A stretch of 64,000 nucleotides of DNA from Chitinophaga filiformis (GTDB lineage: Bacteria; Bacteroidota; Bacteroidia; Chitinophagales; Chitinophagaceae). The stretch lies in assembly GCF_023100805.1 (NCBI RefSeq), contig NZ_CP095855.1, forward strand, positions 4,877,001 through 4,941,000, given 5' to 3'. Below are positions 10,655-20,443 of the stretch, piece by piece. The notes below the pieces were generated by a model. That model worked only from the letters and a program-made list of their open reading frames with translations, was not told the origin of the DNA and ran no database searches. Within the stretch, counting starts at the first letter, position 1. Each line of letters starts with the position of its first letter. Position numbers and translations under genes: made by a program.

Positions 10655-10685
10655 CAAACCTAAAAGATGTTCAGCAATTATCAAA
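10655..10685 (-). promoter_or_regulatory. Bacteroidota-type promoter of serA
   Basis: On the minus strand TTTG (10682-10685) is followed after 19 nt by TAGGTTTG (10655-10662). This matches the Bacteroidota sigma-ABfr consensus TTTG-N17-23-TAnnTTTG at every fixed position. The predicted start leaves a leader of about 65 nt before the serA ATG. Confidence 0.75.
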
Positions 10686-10802
10686 CAGTCTGTCCTTCAA
10701 ATTTGATTTCGTCAAAAATTATATCGTATTTGGCCTTTTTTGACCGTTTCAGAGGTTTAAATCTTAAAATACCTTTAAAATCGGATTTTCAGGACTGTTT
10801 TT

Positions 10803-10834
10803 TTTGTGTAACAAATCATTAGGGCCTAATTTTA
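10803..10834 (+). promoter_or_regulatory. Probable promoter of the serine hydrolase gene
   Basis: TTTG (10803-10806) is followed after 20 nt by TAATTTTA (10827-10834), seven of eight positions matching TAnnTTTG apart from the last base. The leader before the ATG at 10881 would be about 40 nt. The remainder of 10583-10880 is AT-rich and shows nothing else besides the serA promoter. Confidence 0.5.
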
Positions 10835-10880
10835 GCGCCTTTTATAATTAAGCAGAAACAGAATCGAGTCTAAAAGCAGA

Positions 10881-12068
10881 ATGAAAGCAGCTTATATTGT
10901 ATTGACTATCTCAGGGATCGCTTTATATGCCATTACCGCATGCCAGAGCAATGCGGCTAATAGTAACCGTAAAACCAAAACAACAGATACTCCCCGGACA
11001 GAAGTGTTGAGCGAAGCAGCGCTCTCCATCCTTAACTCACCGGCCACCAAGGCACAGCAAACAGAACTGACCGCTTTTTACCAGGACATGGTCCGCGCCG
11101 GCTTCAATGGCGCCATGTTGGTGGCTAAAAAGGGAGTGGTCATCTTTGAACGCTACCATGGCCTTGAAAATTACAGGAACAAGACCTCTGCCCTGAACGA
11201 CAGTTCTTCTTTCCAGCTGGCGTCTGTATCGAAAACCTTCACCGCTATGGGCATCCTCTGGCTGATGGAGCAGAAGCAGCTGAGCCTGACAGATTCCGTA
11301 CAAAAATATTATCCGCAATTTCCATATAAAGGTATTACGATCCAGATGTTACTGTCTCACCGCAGTGGCCTGCCCAACTACCTTTACTTCTGCGACAGCA
11401 TCTGGCCTGACAAGGACAAGTTCCTTTCCAATGACGATGTGATCCAGCTGATGGTGAGACACCAGCCACGCCTGCAGCATAAGCCTGGTACACATTTCCA
11501 GTATTGTAATACGAATTATATGCTGCTGGGGTCAATTATTGAAAAAGTAAGCGGACAAAAGTACGCCGACTTCATGCAAAAGACCTTCTTTGGTCCCCTC
11601 GGCATGACCAATACCTTTGTATATGCTCCTGCTACGGCCCTGCGCCCTCATCAGACCTTCAGCCATAAATACAATGGCCAGCTGGAACCGGATACTTATT
11701 TTGATGGTGTAGTGGGCGACAAAGGCATTTACAGTACCGCCAGGGATATGCTCAAATGGGACCAAGCGCTTTACAGCGGCCAGCTCTTCAGCCCTGAAAC
11801 CATTAAAGCAGCTTATACGCCTTACAGCAACGAGAAACCAGGCATCCGTAACTACGGCCTGGGCTGGCGGTTAATGGTCTATCCTGACAGCAGCGAAATA
11901 GTGTATCACAACGGCTGGTGGCACGGCAACAACACCGTATTCAACCGTATTATTAAAGATACTTCCACTATCATCATTCTGGGTAATAAATACAACCGCA
12001 ACATCTACCGCGCAGTAAAACCGATAAGCGCCATTTTGGGGCATGGCACTGAGGATGGGGAAGAATGA
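10881..12068 (+). CDS. Serine hydrolase lipoprotein, beta-lactamase/class-C family
   Basis: The 395-residue protein has a lipoprotein signal with the acylated Cys at 21 (ITAC), so it is probably membrane-anchored. The penicillin-binding-protein/class-C beta-lactamase signature is complete: SVSK (S115 nucleophile, K118), YCN (208-210) in place of YxN, and an HNGWWHG segment in the position of the KTG box. HRSGLPNY is also typical of this family. Members include D-aminopeptidases, esterases and peptidoglycan DD-peptidases; sequence alone does not tell which, and a resistance role should not be assumed. The stop codon directly abuts the stop of the convergent CDF gene. Confidence 0.85.
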   Translation: MKAAYIVLTISGIALYAITACQSNAANSNRKTKTTDTPRTEVLSEAALSILNSPATKAQQTELTAFYQDMVRAGFNGAMLVAKKGVVIFERYHGLENYRNKTSALNDSSSFQLASVSKTFTAMGILWLMEQKQLSLTDSVQKYYPQFPYKGITIQMLLSHRSGLPNYLYFCDSIWPDKDKFLSNDDVIQLMVRHQPRLQHKPGTHFQYCNTNYMLLGSIIEKVSGQKYADFMQKTFFGPLGMTNTFVYAPATALRPHQTFSHKYNGQLEPDTYFDGVVGDKGIYSTARDMLKWDQALYSGQLFSPETIKAAYTPYSNEKPGIRNYGLGWRLMVYPDSSEIVYHNGWWHGNNTVFNRIIKDTSTIIILGNKYNRNIYRAVKPISAILGHGTEDGEE

Positions 12069-13049
12069 TCATTCACCGTGTTTCCGGTTAGGTAGCACAT
12101 TCTCTCTCGTCCAGGGGATCAGCCCTGTAAATCTATCCTGTCTCACCGGGCATTCTGCCAGTTGACAGTAATGACAGCAGATAGAAATACAGGGATCGGT
12201 ATGTATGAAGAATTCAACTTCTCCGGAGGAGAATTCGCTATTGACCAATCGTTCCAGCGCTTTCAGTTCGTCGTGCGCGTCGCTCAGCTCCAGGTAATAA
12301 GGCAGGGTCAGATGACAATCTATATGATAGTTATTTCCATATTGCTGCACCCGCATATTATGTATATCGATCCAGTTGGCCCGTCTGTGAGCGCTCAGGA
12401 TCTCTATCACCCTGTCCACTACACGCATATCCGTCTCGTCCATCAGGCCTGATATAGAAGTTCTCAGCAGCTGGTATCCTTTCCGTAAGATCAATACGCC
12501 CATCAGCAGGGAGGCCAGCGGATCTATCCATTGCCAGCCGGTATAATGGATCAGCAACAGGGCTGCTATCAGTCCCAGGCTGCTGTACACATCCGTCATA
12601 ATATGCTGCCCGTTCCCGGAGATAGTAATGGAGGATAATTTTTTTCCCTCACGCACCAGGAACAAACCCAATAACAGGTTGGCCAGCGTGGTGCCGCCAA
12701 TGAGCCATAAGCCTTCATGGAGTTTGTCCAGTGCCGTTGGATTGAAGAAATATTGAGCGGTCTTGAAAAGAATAAGCAGGCCGGCAATAAAGATCATAGC
12801 GCCTTCAAAACCGATAGAGAAAAACTCTACCTTTCCATGCCCATAAGGATGGTTCTCATCCTTTGGCTTTCCAGTCAGATAGATACTGTAGCAGGCAAAG
12901 GCTCCGGCAACTACGTTAATAATGGATTCCAGTGCGTCAGATAAAATAGCGACAGAATTGGTCATGTACCATGCCGTGAATTTGGTTCCCGTCAAAATGA
13001 AACTGACAATCAGTGATACCAGTATAACGCGTAATTCTCTTCTCTGCAA
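12069..13049 (-). CDS. Cation diffusion facilitator (CDF) transporter with cysteine-rich tail
   Basis: The 326-residue inner-membrane protein has about six hydrophobic segments followed by a cytosolic C-terminal domain, as in CDF antiporters that export Zn2+, Fe2+ or similar ions in exchange for protons. TM5 carries the expected metal ligands in HIMTD (H149, D153). In TM2, where Zn exporters have HxxxD, this protein has ESIIN (E41, N45). The C-terminal region ends in a Cys cluster (C287, C291, C292, C295, C300). The start is TTG at 13049: the frame has no ATG between it and the upstream stop, and the next Met would remove TM1. The metal specificity is not predictable. Confidence 0.85.
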   Translation of the reverse strand: MQRRELRVILVSLIVSFILTGTKFTAWYMTNSVAILSDALESIINVVAGAFACYSIYLTGKPKDENHPYGHGKVEFFSIGFEGAMIFIAGLLILFKTAQYFFNPTALDKLHEGLWLIGGTTLANLLLGLFLVREGKKLSSITISGNGQHIMTDVYSSLGLIAALLLIHYTGWQWIDPLASLLMGVLILRKGYQLLRTSISGLMDETDMRVVDRVIEILSAHRRANWIDIHNMRVQQYGNNYHIDCHLTLPYYLELSDAHDELKALERLVNSEFSSGEVEFFIHTDPCISICCHYCQLAECPVRQDRFTGLIPWTRENVLPNRKHGE

Positions 13050-13227
13050 AACGTGATGGATTGATCTACAAAGAAAAGGAAAATATTGCGTAAGTTAGTA
13101 GAGGGTTCTGTGACTGACAACTGTATCTGGAAATGCACTGATTTATCCTTAGTAATGTAATAATCCTGAGTATCATAGTATAATCGTTTTTCTTTCAGCT
13201 CCTTAATGGGCAACCAAAATCTGTAGT

Positions 13228-16200
13228 ATGTACATTTTAAACCCAAAAGCAAAGTGGTTATGCCTGCTTGTATGTAGTGCATTCTGCGAAGTCCATGCAA
13301 ACGCTTCTCCCCTGATCAGTACCGCTGTATCGCCCGGTAGTTATGGATTATTCCAGCAACAGCAGCCTGCCACGGAAACTGTTACCGGTATAGTCCGGGT
13401 ATATGGCAAGAGCGGCCGCCCGGAAGCCATTCCCGGCATCAATGTGATCGAAAAGGGCACTGTGAATGGTACCATTACCGACGCCGCAGGCGCATATACG
13501 TTAAAGGTTAAAAAAGGCGCCACCCTTGTCTTTTCCATGATCGGATATAAGTCCAGGGAGCTGAAGGTGGAAGCTGGCACGCCCGTCAGTCTCATCCTTG
13601 AAGAAGACATCAGCGCCCTGAAGGAAGTGGTGGTAACGGGATACCAGACCATCGACCGTAAACTGTTCACCGGGGCCGCCGCCAGCGTGAAAGCGTCTGA
13701 CATAAAGCGCGACGGTATTGCCGATGCAAGCCGTATGCTGGAAGGCCAGGTGGCCGGTGTCAGTGTGCAGAACGTATCCGGTACTTTCGGTGCAGCCCCG
13801 AAGATCCGCGTGCGTGGGGCTACTTCCATCACGGGCGACAATAAGCCGCTGTGGGTGGTAGACGGTGTGGTGCTGGAAGACGTGATCAATGTATCCAATG
13901 AACAGCTCTCCACCGGTAACCCTGCTACCCTGCTGGGCTCTTCTGTAGCTGGCCTGAACACAGACGATATTGAGAGCTTCCAGATACTCAAGGACGCTGC
14001 TGCCACCTCGCTCTATGGCGCCCGCGCTATGAACGGCGTGGTGGTGATCACCACCAAAAAGGGAAAGGTCGGCAAACCAGTCATCTCCTATACCGGCAAT
14101 TTCTCCAGTTACCTGAAACCTACCTACGACCAGTTTGATATTATGAAGTCGGACGATCAGATGGCATTTTACAATGAGCTGTCCCTGAAAGGCTGGCTCA
14201 ACCATTCTGATGCCACCCGTGCGGAGAATGGCGGCGTCTATACCAAAATGTACAATCTCATTGATACCTATAACGCCACTAACGGCCAGTTCGGACTGTA
14301 CAACAGCCCAGCATCCAAACGGCAGTTCCTGGAAAGATACGCAAAGGCCAATACCAACTGGTTCGATGTACTGTTCCGCAATTCCTTTATGCAGGAGCAT
14401 TCCCTGAGCGTATCTTCCGGTACCGACAAATCGCAGCTCTACGTCTCCACCAGCTTCCTGCAGGACCAGGGCTGGACACTGGCCGATAAACTGAAACGCT
14501 TTACGGGCAATGTAAGGGCCAATTACAATATCAGCGACAAAGTATCCTTCGGGTTCATTACACAGGCTGTTATCCGCGATCAGCGGGTACCGGGCACACT
14601 GAACAGGAACAGTAATCCTGTAACCGGGCAGTTCGACCGCGATTTTGATATCAACCCCTACAGCTATTCACTCAATACCAGCCGCGCCCTCACCGCCTAT
14701 GATGAAAAGGGCAAACTGGAATATTTCACGCGCAACTTCGCTCCTTTCAATATTGTGAATGAGCTGCGCAACAACTACATGGATCTCAGCCAGCTTGACA
14801 TCAAACTGCAGGGTGATTTCTCCTATAAGATCCTGAAGAACCTGAAATACACCTTCCTGGGCAACATCCGGTATGTGAAGTCCACCCAGGAGCACAAGAT
14901 CAAGGAAAACTCCAATATGCCACAGGCCTACCGTGCCGCCGGCGATGCCACCATCAAGGACCGGAACCGTTTCCTCTATCGCAATCCTGATGACCCCGAA
15001 GCTGAACCTGTAGTGGTATTACCTTATGGCGGTATTTATACTACGGAAGATGATTACCTCGTCAGCTACTACTTCCGCAACACGGTGGAGTTCAGCAAGA
15101 ACTGGAATGATATCCATATGATCAATTTACTGGGAGCACAGGAACTCCGCTATGCTAACCGACAGAACCGGCAGTTCGATGGTTATGGTTACCAGTTTGA
15201 CAAAGGCGGTGTGCCGTTCATAGATCCGAATATCATCAAGCAGAATGTTGAGAACAACTTCAACTATTATAGCATGGCGATGAACTATGACCGCTACCTG
15301 GCATACCTGGCCAACGCCGCCTATTCATATAAAGGGAAATATAACTTCAATGCAAGCATCCGTTACGACGGATCCAACCTGCTGGGGGAATCACGTACTG
15401 CCCGCTGGCTGCCCACCTGGAACGTGAGCGGCTCCTGGAACGTAGATACGGAAGATTTTATGCGGAACCAGAGCACGGTGAACAGGCTGACGCTCAGAGC
15501 CACCTACGGTCTTACCGGAAGTATGGGTAATGCCCGGAACTCGAGCGTGGTATTACAGAACCGCAGCACCGACCGCCCTTACCTTTCAGAAATAGAATCC
15601 TCCATTTATATCCAGAGCCTGGAGAATTCAGAGCTGACCTGGGAGAAACAATATGAAACCAATGTGGGTATTGACGCCGGCTTTTTCAAGGATAAGCTGA
15701 CCATCACCGTGGATGGCTACCTCCGGAAAGGCTTTGACCTGATAGGCCCCATCCGGACCTCCGGTATCGGCGGGGAAAGCATCAAGATCGCCAACTACGG
15801 GGACATGAAATCGCATGGGGTGGAAGCCACTATCGCCTACAATATCGTCAATGAAAGCAAATGGGGCCTGCGCACGCAATTAACCCTGGGCTATAACAAA
15901 GGGAAGATCACCAACCTGCAGAACATCCCTATCATCTGGGACCTGGTAGTACCCGAAGGCGGAGCTACCGTTGGGCACCCGGTGCGGGGGCTTTATTCCA
16001 TACCGTTTGAGGGGCTCAATCCTAAAGACGGTACACCGGTGTTCACTAATCAGGACGGCGTGAAAAGCGGTAATGTTTACCTGCAGAGCAACAAGATAGA
16101 GAACCTGGTATACAACGGTCCTGTTGATCCTACGCTGACAGGCGGCTGGTACAATACCCTTCGCTACAGCAATTTTGCCTTGTCGGCCCTGGTTACCTAC

Positions 16201-16641
16201 AGCACGGGTAACAAGATCCGTCTGAATCCGGGCTTCAAACAAATTTATACCGACCTGGATGCCAGTTCAAATGACTTCCTGAACCGTTGGACCTTACCTG
16301 GCGATGAAAAACGCACCAATGTGCCTTCGGTGATGGATAAGTTAAGTCAGTCGCAGCTGAACGGCGCCAGTCCCTACAATAATTACAACTACTCTACCGC
16401 CCGTGTAGCAGATGGTGACTTTGTCAGGCTGAAGCAGGTATCGCTGTCTTATAACCTGCCGCCGAAATTAATACGCCCTGCAGGCTTTAACAACCTGTCT
16501 GTCAGTCTGGTAGCGAATAATGTCTGGCTGATCTATTCAGATAAACGGCTGAATGGCCAGGACCCGGAATTCTTCAATTCAGGTGGAGTAGCCCTGCCTA
16601 TACCAAGACAGTTCACCTTCTCTCTAAAAGCAGGTTTATAA
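13228..16641 (+). CDS. SusC/RagA-family TonB-linked outer membrane protein
   Basis: The 1137-residue protein is the outer-membrane beta-barrel transporter of a SusCD pair, taking up an oligomeric substrate with energy from TonB. It has a signal sequence (about 1-25), a carboxypeptidase-regulatory-like beta-sandwich (about 50-130, ending in LILEEDISALKE), the SusC signature EVVVTGYQ near 133, a plug domain (IRVRGATSI, LWVVDGVV, LKDAAATSLYGARAMNGVVVITTKKG) and a long barrel ending in an aromatic-rich strand. SusD follows after 16 bp. No anti-sigma/ECF sigma pair lies next to it. The partner metallohydrolase suggests a peptide- or protein-related substrate, but that is inference. Confidence 0.93.
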   Translation: MYILNPKAKWLCLLVCSAFCEVHANASPLISTAVSPGSYGLFQQQQPATETVTGIVRVYGKSGRPEAIPGINVIEKGTVNGTITDAAGAYTLKVKKGATLVFSMIGYKSRELKVEAGTPVSLILEEDISALKEVVVTGYQTIDRKLFTGAAASVKASDIKRDGIADASRMLEGQVAGVSVQNVSGTFGAAPKIRVRGATSITGDNKPLWVVDGVVLEDVINVSNEQLSTGNPATLLGSSVAGLNTDDIESFQILKDAAATSLYGARAMNGVVVITTKKGKVGKPVISYTGNFSSYLKPTYDQFDIMKSDDQMAFYNELSLKGWLNHSDATRAENGGVYTKMYNLIDTYNATNGQFGLYNSPASKRQFLERYAKANTNWFDVLFRNSFMQEHSLSVSSGTDKSQLYVSTSFLQDQGWTLADKLKRFTGNVRANYNISDKVSFGFITQAVIRDQRVPGTLNRNSNPVTGQFDRDFDINPYSYSLNTSRALTAYDEKGKLEYFTRNFAPFNIVNELRNNYMDLSQLDIKLQGDFSYKILKNLKYTFLGNIRYVKSTQEHKIKENSNMPQAYRAAGDATIKDRNRFLYRNPDDPEAEPVVVLPYGGIYTTEDDYLVSYYFRNTVEFSKNWNDIHMINLLGAQELRYANRQNRQFDGYGYQFDKGGVPFIDPNIIKQNVENNFNYYSMAMNYDRYLAYLANAAYSYKGKYNFNASIRYDGSNLLGESRTARWLPTWNVSGSWNVDTEDFMRNQSTVNRLTLRATYGLTGSMGNARNSSVVLQNRSTDRPYLSEIESSIYIQSLENSELTWEKQYETNVGIDAGFFKDKLTITVDGYLRKGFDLIGPIRTSGIGGESIKIANYGDMKSHGVEATIAYNIVNESKWGLRTQLTLGYNKGKITNLQNIPIIWDLVVPEGGATVGHPVRGLYSIPFEGLNPKDGTPVFTNQDGVKSGNVYLQSNKIENLVYNGPVDPTLTGGWYNTLRYSNFALSALVTYSTGNKIRLNPGFKQIYTDLDASSNDFLNRWTLPGDEKRTNVPSVMDKLSQSQLNGASPYNNYNYSTARVADGDFVRLKQVSLSYNLPPKLIRPAGFNNLSVSLVANNVWLIYSDKRLNGQDPEFFNSGGVALPIPRQFTFSLKAGL

Positions 16642-16657
16642 CGAAAAACACAGGCAG

Positions 16658-18115
16658 ATGAAAAATACAAGCTACTATATACTTTCTGCCGCCGTACTGT
16701 TCTCAACGGGATGCAGAAAATACCTGGAAACGGCGCCGGATCAGCGTACCCAACTTAATACAGTTGAGAAAGTGGCAGAGTTGCTGGTCACTGCCTACCC
16801 GCAGGCGGATTATGCCACCTTTACTGAGGCTGCGTCTGATAATGCGGCCGACAAAGGTACGGGCGGTACATTGAGCGAAGAGATCAACACCAACCCTTTC
16901 TTTTTCCGGGACGTAACGGAAAGAACCCAGGGTTCTCCAAACTATTACTGGAACGCCTGTTATCAGGCCATCGCTGCCGCCAACCAGGCACTGGATGCCA
17001 TCAGCAAGGCAGACAATCCAGCCGACTACACTGCCCAGAAAGGCGAGGCACTGGTAGCAAGGGCCTACAACCACTTTATGCTGGTAACCCTCTTCTCTAA
17101 GATATATGATGCCTCTACGGCCAGTCAGGACCCTGGTGTACCGTACGTAACCACTCCTGAAAAGGTGGTGAATGGCAAGTACGAAAGGAAGACAGTCGCG
17201 TATGTCTATGAACAGATAGAAAAGGACCTGCTTGAGGGTATGCCGCTCATTGACAATACCTCTTACAAGGTGCCCAAATATCATTTTAACAAAGCGGCCG
17301 CCAATGCATTTGCTGCCCGTTTCTACCTGTACAAAAAGGACTACCAGAAGGTGATCAGTTATGCGAACAATGTATTTCCGGGCGGAAATATCAAGTCAAA
17401 TCTGCGGCCCTGGGTGACAGTATACAGTCAGCTGACAGGTTCAGAAATGCTGGCCATTTATACAAAGGCAAGCGAGACTGCCAACCTGCTGCTGGTAGAA
17501 GCGCCTTCCGACTGGGCACGCTCCTATGGCTCTTACCGCTATGGCCTGCGTACAGACCTGGCATACTCCCTGTTCGAGTTCCGGAATGTAACCGGCGCTG
17601 ACTGGGTGCAACCCCTGTATTATTCCGGTGGCAATACGGATAACTGGCTGATACTGAAATTCCGGGAGCACTTTGTGCGTTCGAGCGCTAATGCAAATAT
17701 TGGCGTTCCATTTACCATTTTCCCACTGTTCACAGCGGAAGAAGTGCTGTTCAACCGCGCAGAGGCCAATACCTACCTGGGCAATTTTACAGCTGCCAAA
17801 CAGGACCTGAACGACTACGCCAGCATGCGTATAGAAGACTATACGGCCAATTTCAGGATCACCGATTCCAAGCTGAAAAACTATTATGGCACCTCCGATA
17901 TGAAGGCGGCCCTGATCAGCACTGTACTGGACTTTAAACAGGCTGAATTCATCCAGGAAGGTATGCGATGGTTTGATATACTACGTTATAACATACCCGT
18001 TACCCATACCAGTGTGACCGGCGAATCTGAAACACTGGCCCCGAATGATCCCCGCCGCCTGTTCCAGCTGCCGCAGGAAGTGGAACTGGCAGGTCTTGAA
18101 CTGAATCCCCGTTAA
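16658..18115 (+). CDS. SusD/RagB-family nutrient-binding lipoprotein
   Basis: The 485-residue protein has a lipoprotein signal with Cys19 (FSTGC) and the SusD layout: an N-terminal segment YLETAPDQRT, TPR-like helices (WNACYQAIAAANQALDAI, KGEALVARAYNHFMLV) and a C-terminal part with FNRAEANTYLG and a closing LFQLPQEVE. SusD lids cap SusC on the cell surface and bind substrate. It is the second gene of the operon, 16 bp after susC and 20 bp before the metallohydrolase gene. Confidence 0.92.
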   Translation: MKNTSYYILSAAVLFSTGCRKYLETAPDQRTQLNTVEKVAELLVTAYPQADYATFTEAASDNAADKGTGGTLSEEINTNPFFFRDVTERTQGSPNYYWNACYQAIAAANQALDAISKADNPADYTAQKGEALVARAYNHFMLVTLFSKIYDASTASQDPGVPYVTTPEKVVNGKYERKTVAYVYEQIEKDLLEGMPLIDNTSYKVPKYHFNKAAANAFAARFYLYKKDYQKVISYANNVFPGGNIKSNLRPWVTVYSQLTGSEMLAIYTKASETANLLLVEAPSDWARSYGSYRYGLRTDLAYSLFEFRNVTGADWVQPLYYSGGNTDNWLILKFREHFVRSSANANIGVPFTIFPLFTAEEVLFNRAEANTYLGNFTAAKQDLNDYASMRIEDYTANFRITDSKLKNYYGTSDMKAALISTVLDFKQAEFIQEGMRWFDILRYNIPVTHTSVTGESETLAPNDPRRLFQLPQEVELAGLELNPR

Positions 18116-18135
18116 TCCGCTTAAACTAATTGACT

Positions 18136-18984
18136 ATGAAACAAATGCATATAAAATTGCTCATGGCCTTTATCCTTTTAGGCAGTCTTATGGCCTGCTC
18201 TAAGGATGATAAAATTGACAGCGTAAACATTCCCGGACTGGGTGGTGAAACCTGGGAGAAAGGCCCGCTCGATTTCTGGATAGATTCAGTTTTTACCCGG
18301 CCCTACAATATAGAAGTGAAGTACCGGTTTGAACGCTACGAGCTGGCGATTAACAAAACACTCGTGCCGGTGAAGGAAGAGAAAGTGGAACCTGTCATGT
18401 CTACCATCCTGAAAACCTGGGCAGCACCTTATATCGCTGAAGCGGGAGAAACCTTCTTCAAGACCTACTGCCAGAAACAATTTGTACTGGTGGGGAGCCC
18501 GGAGTTCAATTCCAACAATACCATCACCCTGGGTACCGCTGAAGGCGGCAGGAAGATCGTGTTGTTCTGGCTGAACGATTTCAATATTACAGACAAACCA
18601 TTTGTACGTGAAATGCTCCATACCATTCACCACGAGTTTGCACACATCCTGCATCAGACCATCTTATATCCGGTCGAATACAAACGCATTTCCACCGGTT
18701 ATACCGGTAGCTGGAATGACTATACACTGGACGAAGCGCTGGAAAAGGGCTTTATTACCCAATATGCCCGCAGTGCGCCGGATGAAGACTTTGTAGAAAT
18801 GGTATCTACCATGCTGGTAGAAGGTAAAAAGGGATATGAGGCCATCGTCGCTTCCGCACCTGCTGATGCCCGGCCCAAATTCCGGCAGAAAGAAGAGATC
18901 ATTGTCCGTTACTTCAAAGAGAACTGGAACATTGATTTCTACAATCTCCAGACAAGGGTACAGGATGCAATTGATCATTTGTAA
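18136..18984 (+). CDS. Substrate import-associated zinc metallohydrolase lipoprotein
   Basis: The 282-residue lipoprotein (Cys21 in SLMAC) has a zinc-binding HExxH in HHEFAH (H166, E167, H170) and a downstream acidic segment DEDFVEMVSTML that could provide the third ligand. This matches the family of SusCD-linked lipoproteins with HExxH (TIGR04549-like). Known members sit beside SusC/SusD, as here; their substrate is unknown and a peptidase role is inferred from the motif. The ATG at 18136 is chosen over a TTG two codons upstream. The next gene follows after 10 bp. Confidence 0.88.
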   Translation: MKQMHIKLLMAFILLGSLMACSKDDKIDSVNIPGLGGETWEKGPLDFWIDSVFTRPYNIEVKYRFERYELAINKTLVPVKEEKVEPVMSTILKTWAAPYIAEAGETFFKTYCQKQFVLVGSPEFNSNNTITLGTAEGGRKIVLFWLNDFNITDKPFVREMLHTIHHEFAHILHQTILYPVEYKRISTGYTGSWNDYTLDEALEKGFITQYARSAPDEDFVEMVSTMLVEGKKGYEAIVASAPADARPKFRQKEEIIVRYFKENWNIDFYNLQTRVQDAIDHL

Positions 18985-18994
18985 AACAGGAAAC

Positions 18995-20311
18995 ATGCTT
19001 CATAACAGACTATATATCATTCTGCTGGCAATACTTTTTGCAGGGTGTAAGAAAGATAAAACTACCTCGCTTTTCGGAGAGAAACCGGAAGAACGGATGG
19101 AAAAAGCACTGGCGGAATACAAAGCCACGCTCACAGGCAGTACCTATGGATGGAAAACAGTTGTTTATCCTGCTGCAGGTGGCGGCTATAGTTTCTATTT
19201 CAGGTTTGGCACCAACGACCGGGTCACTATGTACAGTGATGTTACACTCGACGCTGCAAGCACCGGTAAAGAAAGCACCTATCGCCTCAAAGCGGTACAA
19301 AGGCCTTCCCTGTTGTTTGACACTTATTCCTATCTGCACCTGCTGTCTGACCCGGATCCGAATGTTTACGGAGGACAAACCGGGTCGGGCTATTCAGTTG
19401 ATTTTGAATATGCTATAGACAGTGTTTCGGCTGATACTATCAGGCTGACAGGCATCTCTTTCGACACAAAGATGATACTGGTAAAAGCTACCCAGGCAGA
19501 AGCGGAAGCATATGCCGCCGGTAGTTTTGCGAACCTGATCGCCGGGACGGAGAACTACATGTTGCAGAATCCCTGGCTGTATCTGCAATTCAGTGACGGA
19601 AAACGGCTGCAGGTGAGTATCAACACCTTTACCAAGACCTTTACCCTGATCTATATCGATGATGCAGACCAGGTACAGCTGCTGTCCACTCCTTACTATT
19701 ATACGCTGAACGGCATTTACCTGCAGCAAGCGATCGTCTACGGAGGTAATACCTTTCATGAAGTGTTTTGGGACAGCGTGAAGAAGGTATTTTATGTAAC
19801 TATTGATGGTCAACGGATAGAAGTAAAAGTCGCTCCCACGTCAGTAGTGCCTATGCACAGATTGTTGGGAGTGGACTTTTCTTCCCTTATCGTGCCTCCG
19901 CAGGAGTTACCGGGATGGTCGCCTACTTTTACAACGATCTATACCACTGCTGCCAGTTCAATGCAAAATGGTCCCTACAGGCTGACCCTTTATTACACGG
20001 AATTTGCTTTTGATGTGAGTCAACAGGTGATGAATGTGGACGTCTATATTATCCAGGATAATACCCTTTACCTGGCGCGATATCCATTCACATACACAAA
20101 GACTGCCAACGGTATATTCAACTTTACGGGACAGACCTTCGGAGGCAATGCAAGTGCCATTGCCAGTGACATGAAACCGCTGCTCGATTACATCCGTAAC
20201 GACCGCTTTACGATGGATTTTATAGTGGATACGCAGGGCGGGAACGGAAAACTGGGGCAATTGAAAAGTGTGGAACATCCTGATTTCTACTTTACAGGAT
20301 TCCCGCAATAA
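18995..20311 (+). CDS. DUF4302 domain lipoprotein
   Basis: The 438-residue protein starts at the ATG at 18995, 10 bp after the metallohydrolase stop; a longer in-frame extension overlaps that gene and lacks a signal. The signal peptide ends at Cys18 (LFAGC). The rest is beta-rich with YGWKTVVYP near the N-terminus, as in DUF4302 proteins, which recur in SusCD loci next to the HExxH lipoprotein. The function is unknown; a surface substrate-binding accessory is plausible. It is the last gene of the operon and is followed by a strong terminator. Confidence 0.8.
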   Translation: MLHNRLYIILLAILFAGCKKDKTTSLFGEKPEERMEKALAEYKATLTGSTYGWKTVVYPAAGGGYSFYFRFGTNDRVTMYSDVTLDAASTGKESTYRLKAVQRPSLLFDTYSYLHLLSDPDPNVYGGQTGSGYSVDFEYAIDSVSADTIRLTGISFDTKMILVKATQAEAEAYAAGSFANLIAGTENYMLQNPWLYLQFSDGKRLQVSINTFTKTFTLIYIDDADQVQLLSTPYYYTLNGIYLQQAIVYGGNTFHEVFWDSVKKVFYVTIDGQRIEVKVAPTSVVPMHRLLGVDFSSLIVPPQELPGWSPTFTTIYTTAASSMQNGPYRLTLYYTEFAFDVSQQVMNVDVYIIQDNTLYLARYPFTYTKTANGIFNFTGQTFGGNASAIASDMKPLLDYIRNDRFTMDFIVDTQGGNGKLGQLKSVEHPDFYFTGFPQ

Positions 20312-20393
20312 AATGATTCGATATCAGATGAGGATGCAGGAAGAGAATTGTGCCTCGTGAGCATTAGTTAGCAGCCTGCTGTCTCCATGAAGC

Positions 20394-20430
20394 AAAGAGG
20401 GCGTATCGACAAATACGATACGCCCTCTTT
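20394..20430. terminator. Bidirectional intrinsic terminator
   Basis: A 15-bp perfect stem (20394-20408 with 20416-20430) with a 7-nt loop begins with AAA and ends with TTT. It lies between the end of the SusCD operon and the convergent hybrid kinase gene, serving both strands. Confidence 0.85.
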
Positions 20431-20443
20431 ATGTCTTATATTT

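Noticed and set aside
10881..12068. Antibiotic-resistance beta-lactamase
   Set aside because: SxxK and YxN are shared by esterases and DD-peptidases; KTG is replaced and the context is not a resistance locus.
12060..12075. Overlap or fusion of the two convergent genes
   Set aside because: The stop codons abut exactly at 12068/12069 on opposite strands and both proteins have normal C-termini.
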